In this document: positions 5,499-8,620 of the stretch, one piece after another
How positions within the stretch are numbered: position 1 is the stretch's first letter
How the letters are laid out: every line of letters begins with the position of its first letter
Assembly (NCBI GenBank): GCA_002839205.1
Contig: PGXP01000058.1
Coordinates: 1 to 8,620, forward strand
Direction: 5' to 3'
DNA length: 8,620 bases
Source: Spirochaetae bacterium HGW-Spirochaetae-9
GTDB lineage: Bacteria; Spirochaetota; Spirochaetia; Treponematales; Rectinemataceae
Program-made: the position numbers and the translations under genes
The notes under the pieces: model-generated
What the model was told of the DNA's origin: nothing
What the model saw: the letters and a program-made list of their open reading frames with translations, nothing else
The model's database searches: none

Positions 5499-6344
5499 TC
5501 AAGAAAAAACACTTCCATGCAGGGCGACCAGGTATTTTGTGTAGTCCAGCCCGATTTTCATATCCACATAGGTATCCCTTTCGTAGGACAGGTCGTGGTC
5601 CGTGGTTATCCAATGCGGATCGCAGGCCAGGATTGCGGGCATGAGCGCTGGGTAGTTCATGATTCCGTAGCCGGATGGCCTGAATTCAAAGGAATTGTAC
5701 GCAGGCCCGCCTCGTTTGTTGCCCAGGGGAAATGGCGATTCCAGCAGCAATGGAGCCGTGGCGAAGTAGTCTTTCATATGGATGATGGGGCAACGGGATT
5801 TGTATTTTTCTAGATACCGGACAGGATCTCCGCCACCCAGGGAAATCCAGCCGAGGTCGGGCTGGAATTTCAGCAATTCGGGTTCTGTGCTGTCGAGGAT
5901 GATATCCAAAAATGGTATTCCATCGACCTTGTTCATGAGATCGTACCCGTGGTTATGATACAGCAACTGTACTCCATTCTGCTTGCAGAGACGGGATATC
6001 CTTTCGATCTCGCGAATCGCTTCCGGGAATGCGCTCGTGCCCGGAAGCATGGTGGAAGGAATATTGTCGATCGTCAGGTATTCCGAGCCCAGGGCGGTAC
6101 GGCGGGTGATGACGTTCAGCGTGTCCTGTGAAAATTCTTCGTAATGGATGTGGTCGCAGGCGATCGCGAGGCTATTCGCTTCGCAGAACGAGAGGATCTC
6201 TTCGCTGCCCAATCCGAACATGCCATACAGCTCCAATCCATCGAACCCCATGGCGGCAAGCCGGCCCATGATCTGCCCGAGCCGCGAGTGGCATATGTCG
6301 CGGAAAAGAAAGGTTGGCGATGCGTACCGGATAGCCTGTATCAT
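5499..6344 (-). CDS. Sugar phosphate isomerase/epimerase-type TIM-barrel enzyme (AP endonuclease family 2 fold)
   Basis: The 281-residue protein has the xylose-isomerase-like TIM-barrel signature of the IolE/hydroxypyruvate-isomerase/tagatose-epimerase group: GFDGLELYG (33-41), LLYHNHGYDL (127-136), FQPDLGWISLGGGDP (160-174), CPIIHMKDY (185-193) and WITTDHDLS (245-253). Likely metal or substrate ligands are E38, H130/H132, D163, H189 and D249/D251. Such enzymes isomerise, epimerise or dehydrate sugars and inositols in the cytoplasm with a divalent metal. The exact reaction cannot be read from the sequence. The start is supported by AGAGG about 9 nt upstream of the ATG. The gene diverges from an Mgl-type sugar ABC operon and shares operator-like sites with it, so it probably acts on the imported sugar. 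A TGA follows a T-rich final stretch, and no clear terminator separates it from lapA. Confidence 0.85.
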   Translation of the reverse strand: MIQAIRYASPTFLFRDICHSRLGQIMGRLAAMGFDGLELYGMFGLGSEEILSFCEANSLAIACDHIHYEEFSQDTLNVITRRTALGSEYLTIDNIPSTMLPGTSAFPEAIREIERISRLCKQNGVQLLYHNHGYDLMNKVDGIPFLDIILDSTEPELLKFQPDLGWISLGGGDPVRYLEKYKSRCPIIHMKDYFATAPLLLESPFPLGNKRGGPAYNSFEFRPSGYGIMNYPALMPAILACDPHWITTDHDLSYERDTYVDMKIGLDYTKYLVALHGSVFS

Positions 6345-6372
6345 AATTTCGTACCTCTTTAGCTCATAGATG

Positions 6373-6407
6373 TTCTACAAGTAGAATTGCACAGTTGTGC
6401 TACAACT
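6373..6407. promoter_or_regulatory. Two operator-like palindromes in the leader of the TIM-barrel gene
   Basis: TTCTAC-AA-GTAGAA (6373-6386) is a perfect palindrome, and AGTTGT-GCT-ACAACT (6393-6407) is another. Their centres are about 20 bp apart, close to two helical turns. Both lie just downstream of the predicted leftward promoter, where a bound repressor would block transcription. TGTTCTACAAGT (6371-6382) recurs exactly at 6519-6530. Confidence 0.6.
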
Positions 6408-6414
6408 TAAATAC

Positions 6415-6444
6415 ATGGTATGAGCGACCAGGATGGCGCGTCAA
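6415..6444 (-). promoter_or_regulatory. Predicted leftward promoter of the TIM-barrel gene
   Basis: On the reverse strand TTGACG (6444-6439), an 18-nt spacer and TACCAT (6420-6415) match sigma-70 boxes at 5 and 4 of 6 positions. The start would fall near 6408, immediately before the two palindromes. Confidence 0.5.
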
Positions 6445-6476
6445 CTGGAAATGACTATATATACACAAAATAAAAC

Positions 6477-6505
6477 TTGACACCTCATAATGGCCGTGGT
6501 TTACT
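6477..6505 (+). promoter_or_regulatory. Predicted rightward promoter of the mgl-type operon
   Basis: A perfect -35 TTGACA (6477-6482) is followed after 17 nt by TTTACT (6500-6505), 4 of 6 matches to TATAAT. The start would fall near 6512, leaving a leader of about 100 nt that holds further TTCTACAA-type sites. Confidence 0.6.
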
Positions 6506-6514
6506 TGTCGATGG

Positions 6515-6588
6515 AGAATGTTCTACAAGTTCTACTCGTTACTCCCAAGTATCAGGCGGAGACATGGGAACGAGCAGAGGTTGTAGAA
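6515..6588. promoter_or_regulatory. Operator-like sites in the leader of the mgl-type operon
   Basis: AGAA-TG-TTCT (6515-6524) overlaps TTCTACAAGTTCTAC (6521-6535). An inverted TTGTAGAA lies at 6581-6588. With the site at 6373, the 8-mer TTCTACAA occurs three times in the divergent region (twice on +, once on -). This suggests one regulator for both directions. The arrangement resembles LacI, GntR or ROK operators; the regulator is not adjacent. Confidence 0.5.
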
Positions 6589-6613
6589 TAACACACTATT
6601 CAGGAGGGAGACA

Positions 6614-7666
6614 ATGAAAAAGAGCTCTGTATTTTCGGTGCTGCTGATCGCGGTTCTGATTTTCAACGGTGCAGCGGCGGTTTCGGCGCAAGCAGCCGCA
6701 GCCAAGCAAGTTCCATATATTGGTGTATCAATTTTTGATTTTACCAATACCTTCGTGGGATACATCCGCAACGGCGTCAACTACTACATGAACGAAAAGT
6801 ACCCGAGCCTCAAGTTCATGATGGTCAACGGCGAGAATGTCCAGGCTACCCAGACGGAGCGCATCGACACGATGATCTCCAGGGGCGTGAATATTCTGGC
6901 GGTAAACCCCGTGGATACCTCCGCTTGCGATACGATCGTCGCGAAAGCCAAGCAAGCGGGCCTCCCGATCGTATTTTTCAATCGCAAGCCTACCACAGAA
7001 GTCTTGAACAGCTACGACAAGTGCTGGTATGTCGGCTTGGATGCCCTCTACCAGGGACAGCTGGAAGGCGAGATGGTAGCGGACGCCTGGAAGAAGGACT
7101 CCAAGAAATTCGACACGAATCGCGATGGCGTACTCCAGTATGTTCTGATGACGGGGACTCCGGGCCACAGCGACGCGACAGACCGCGCCAACGGATTCTA
7201 CGCGGGCATCAAGGCCTCCGGCATGGCGGCCGAGCAGATCGCCACGCAGCCCGCGAACTGGAACACCGCGAAGGCTGTCGAGACCATGAACTCGTGGATC
7301 GGCAAGTTCGGCGAGAAGATCGAGATGGTGGTATGCAGCAACGACGCCATGGCGCTCGGGGCTGTCGAGGCGCTCAAGGCTAACGGCCTCATCACCGCCA
7401 AGAAAGCCATTCCCGTCATCGGCGTCAACGCGCTGCCCGAGACTTCCGAGCTCATCAAATCCGGGGTCATGCTCGGCTCCATTCTCACCAGCACCTACGA
7501 TACGGCGCGCGCCGTCATCGATATCTGCATGAACGTGGTGAACGGAAGAGCCCCTGATGCGAACCTGGAGTGGAAGATGATCGACAAGATCGTCAAGATT
7601 CCCGAGAAAAAGATCACCTTGGAGAATGTCCACGAAGCGATTGCCGGATACAAGCTGGCCAAGTAA
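6614..7666 (+). CDS. mglB: Periplasmic sugar-binding protein of an Mgl-type ABC transporter
   Basis: This 350-residue protein belongs to the galactose/glucose-binding family. A signal peptide (KK at 2-3, hydrophobic core about 6-22, AVSA|Q cleavage near 25/26) sends it to the periplasm. The family calcium loop is intact at 166-176 (FDTNRDGVLQY), with the distal ligand E237 also kept. Sugar-site residues matching E. coli MglB are F47 (F16), N123 (N91), H185 (H152), D187 (D154), R191 (R158), W216 (W183) and N243 (N211). N45, N272 and T292 stand where E. coli has D14, D236 and N256. The ligand may therefore be a different hexose, pentose or derivative, and the symbol denotes family, not proven galactose use. 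AGGAGG sits 7 nt before the ATG. The ATPase gene follows, and two promoter-proximal operators are predicted. Confidence 0.92.
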   Translation: MKKSSVFSVLLIAVLIFNGAAAVSAQAAAAKQVPYIGVSIFDFTNTFVGYIRNGVNYYMNEKYPSLKFMMVNGENVQATQTERIDTMISRGVNILAVNPVDTSACDTIVAKAKQAGLPIVFFNRKPTTEVLNSYDKCWYVGLDALYQGQLEGEMVADAWKKDSKKFDTNRDGVLQYVLMTGTPGHSDATDRANGFYAGIKASGMAAEQIATQPANWNTAKAVETMNSWIGKFGEKIEMVVCSNDAMALGAVEALKANGLITAKKAIPVIGVNALPETSELIKSGVMLGSILTSTYDTARAVIDICMNVVNGRAPDANLEWKMIDKIVKIPEKKITLENVHEAIAGYKLAK

Positions 7667-7692
7667 TATTTCCTGAATGACGCATGGCCGCT

Positions 7693-7734
7693 GGATGTGG
7701 CGAGGGGCGATCCCTCTCGCCACATCCTCAATTT
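7693..7734 (+). terminator. Intergenic hairpin between binding-protein and ATPase genes (attenuator)
   Basis: GGATGTGGCGAG (7693-7704) pairs perfectly with CTCGCCACATCC (7716-7727), and more pairs can form in the 11-nt loop. A weak T4 run (7732-7735) follows after TCAA. Such hairpins after binding-protein genes usually protect the upstream mRNA and let only part of transcription continue, so the binding protein is made in excess over the ATPase. Partial read-through is inferred, because the ATPase gene has no clear promoter of its own. Confidence 0.65.
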
Positions 7735-7750
7735 TATCTGGGAGAGCGCG

Positions 7751-8620
7751 ATGATGTCCGGAGAATACTTGCTTGAAATGAGAAATGTCTCCAAAAGCTT
7801 TCCGGGAGTGCAGGCGCTCAAAGATGTACAGATCGATGTAAAGCCTGGTGAAGTCGTCGCCCTCATGGGGGAGAATGGCGCGGGGAAGTCCACCCTCATG
7901 AAATGCCTCTTCGGCATCTACAAGATGGATCAAGGCGAAATCCTCATAAACGGAAAGCCTGTGGAAATTGGAAATCCTCAGCAAGCCCTGCATGTCGGCA
8001 TCGCGATGGTCCAGCAGGAACTCGAGCAAGTGCCCCGGCGAAATGTGATGGATAATATTTGGCTGGGCAGGTATCCCCGCAAGGGGCTTTTTGTCGATGA
8101 CAAGAAGATGTACAGGGATACGCTGAAAATCATCGACCTTTTCAAGATGAACATCGACCCGCGGACACAGGTCAACAATCTGTCGGTCTCCATGAAGCAG
8201 ATGGCGGACATCGTCAAAGCCGTTTCCTACAACGCGAAAGTGATTGTCCTGGACGAGCCCACATCATCCTTGACGGAGACGGAGACGGAGGCCCTTTTCA
8301 AGATTATCAGGCAATTGAAAAGCGAAGGCTGCGGAATAATTTATATTTCCCACAAGATCGAAGAAGTCATGGCCATATCGGACAGGGTGACGGTGCTCAG
8401 GGATGGACAGTGGGTAGCCACCGAACGCATCGGCGACATCGACGCGAACAGGCTGATCAAGCTCATGGTGAACCGTGAACTGAGCAATCGATTCCCACCG
8501 AAGGAAAACAAAATAGGGGAGACTGTCCTCAGGGTCGAGCATCTCACTTCCCTGTATAACCCAAAGATCCAGGATGTTTCCTTTGAAGTCCGGGCGGGTG
8601 AAATACTGGGGATCGGCGGG
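7751..8620 (+). CDS. mglA: Mgl-type sugar ABC transporter ATP-binding protein (partial)
   Basis: The first 290 residues of a tandem-ATPase sugar importer subunit are present. The first nucleotide-binding domain is complete: Walker A GENGAGKST (40-48), Q-loop near MVQQEL (86-91), the LSVS signature typical of this family (144-147), Walker B VIVLDEPTSS (164-173, with D168/E169) and H-loop H201. Segments such as NVMDNIWLGRYPRKGLFVDDKKMYRDT (from 98) and FPPKENKIG closely track E. coli MglA rather than RbsA or XylG. The second domain starts about 258 and the window ends at ILGIGG, just entering its degenerate Walker A. It acts on the cytoplasmic face, driving uptake of the sugar delivered by the upstream binding protein; the permease gene is expected next. 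GGGAG lies 6 nt before the first ATG (7751). A second ATG directly follows and is an equally possible start. Confidence 0.94.
   Translation, partial: MMSGEYLLEMRNVSKSFPGVQALKDVQIDVKPGEVVALMGENGAGKSTLMKCLFGIYKMDQGEILINGKPVEIGNPQQALHVGIAMVQQELEQVPRRNVMDNIWLGRYPRKGLFVDDKKMYRDTLKIIDLFKMNIDPRTQVNNLSVSMKQMADIVKAVSYNAKVIVLDEPTSSLTETETEALFKIIRQLKSEGCGIIYISHKIEEVMAISDRVTVLRDGQWVATERIGDIDANRLIKLMVNRELSNRFPPKENKIGETVLRVEHLTSLYNPKIQDVSFEVRAGEILGIGG

Noticed and set aside
6728..8029. Leftward open frame of 433 codons opposite mglB/mglA
   Set aside because: It covers two genes with unmistakable domains on the other strand and has a composition typical of antisense frames in GC-rich DNA.

Overview
The window is chromosomal DNA from a fairly GC-rich bacterium that has a periplasm. 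It carries a signal-peptide-bearing sugar-binding protein and a LapA-type inner-membrane protein. The mix (ROK regulator, Mgl-type sugar uptake, Tex, and a response regulator with an excisionase-type HTH) would fit a fermentative, sugar-using lineage such as a spirochaete. That is an impression from gene content only; no rRNA or phylogenetic marker is present to settle it.

Left part (1-1104). A ROK-family regulator reads leftwards and runs off the window. Just upstream of it is a tRNA-Gly(CCC) gene on the same strand. Behind the tRNA lies a gene-free stretch made of about 111-bp tandem units, two complete and one partial. Each complete unit holds a large and a small inverted repeat. The arms of the large one resemble the 5' end of the tRNA, and the partial unit merges into the tRNA gene itself.

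Middle (1105-5070). A macro-domain ADP-ribose hydrolase-type gene and a response regulator with an N-terminal MerR/excisionase-type helix-turn-helix form a leftward operon. They diverge from tex, a large RNA-binding protein with an extra Arg/Pro/Ser-rich tail. After tex come a GC-rich hairpin and then a predicted orphan small RNA gene (about 4967-5063). It has an extended -10 promoter, a rod-like fold, a C-rich apical loop and a terminal U-tract. It is convergent with a small lapA-like gene.

Right part (5071-8620). Leftward genes encode a LapA-domain membrane protein and a TIM-barrel sugar isomerase/epimerase-type enzyme. The latter diverges from a rightward galactose/glucose-type ABC uptake operon: the binding protein (mglB-like), an intergenic hairpin, then the ATPase (mglA-like), cut by the window end. 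The 269-bp divergent region has one promoter candidate for each direction. Related TTCTACAA-type operator sites lie just downstream of both predicted start sites, so one regulator probably controls uptake and catabolism together. Several sugar-contacting residues of the binding protein differ from the E. coli galactose/glucose-binding protein, so its ligand may not be glucose or galactose.
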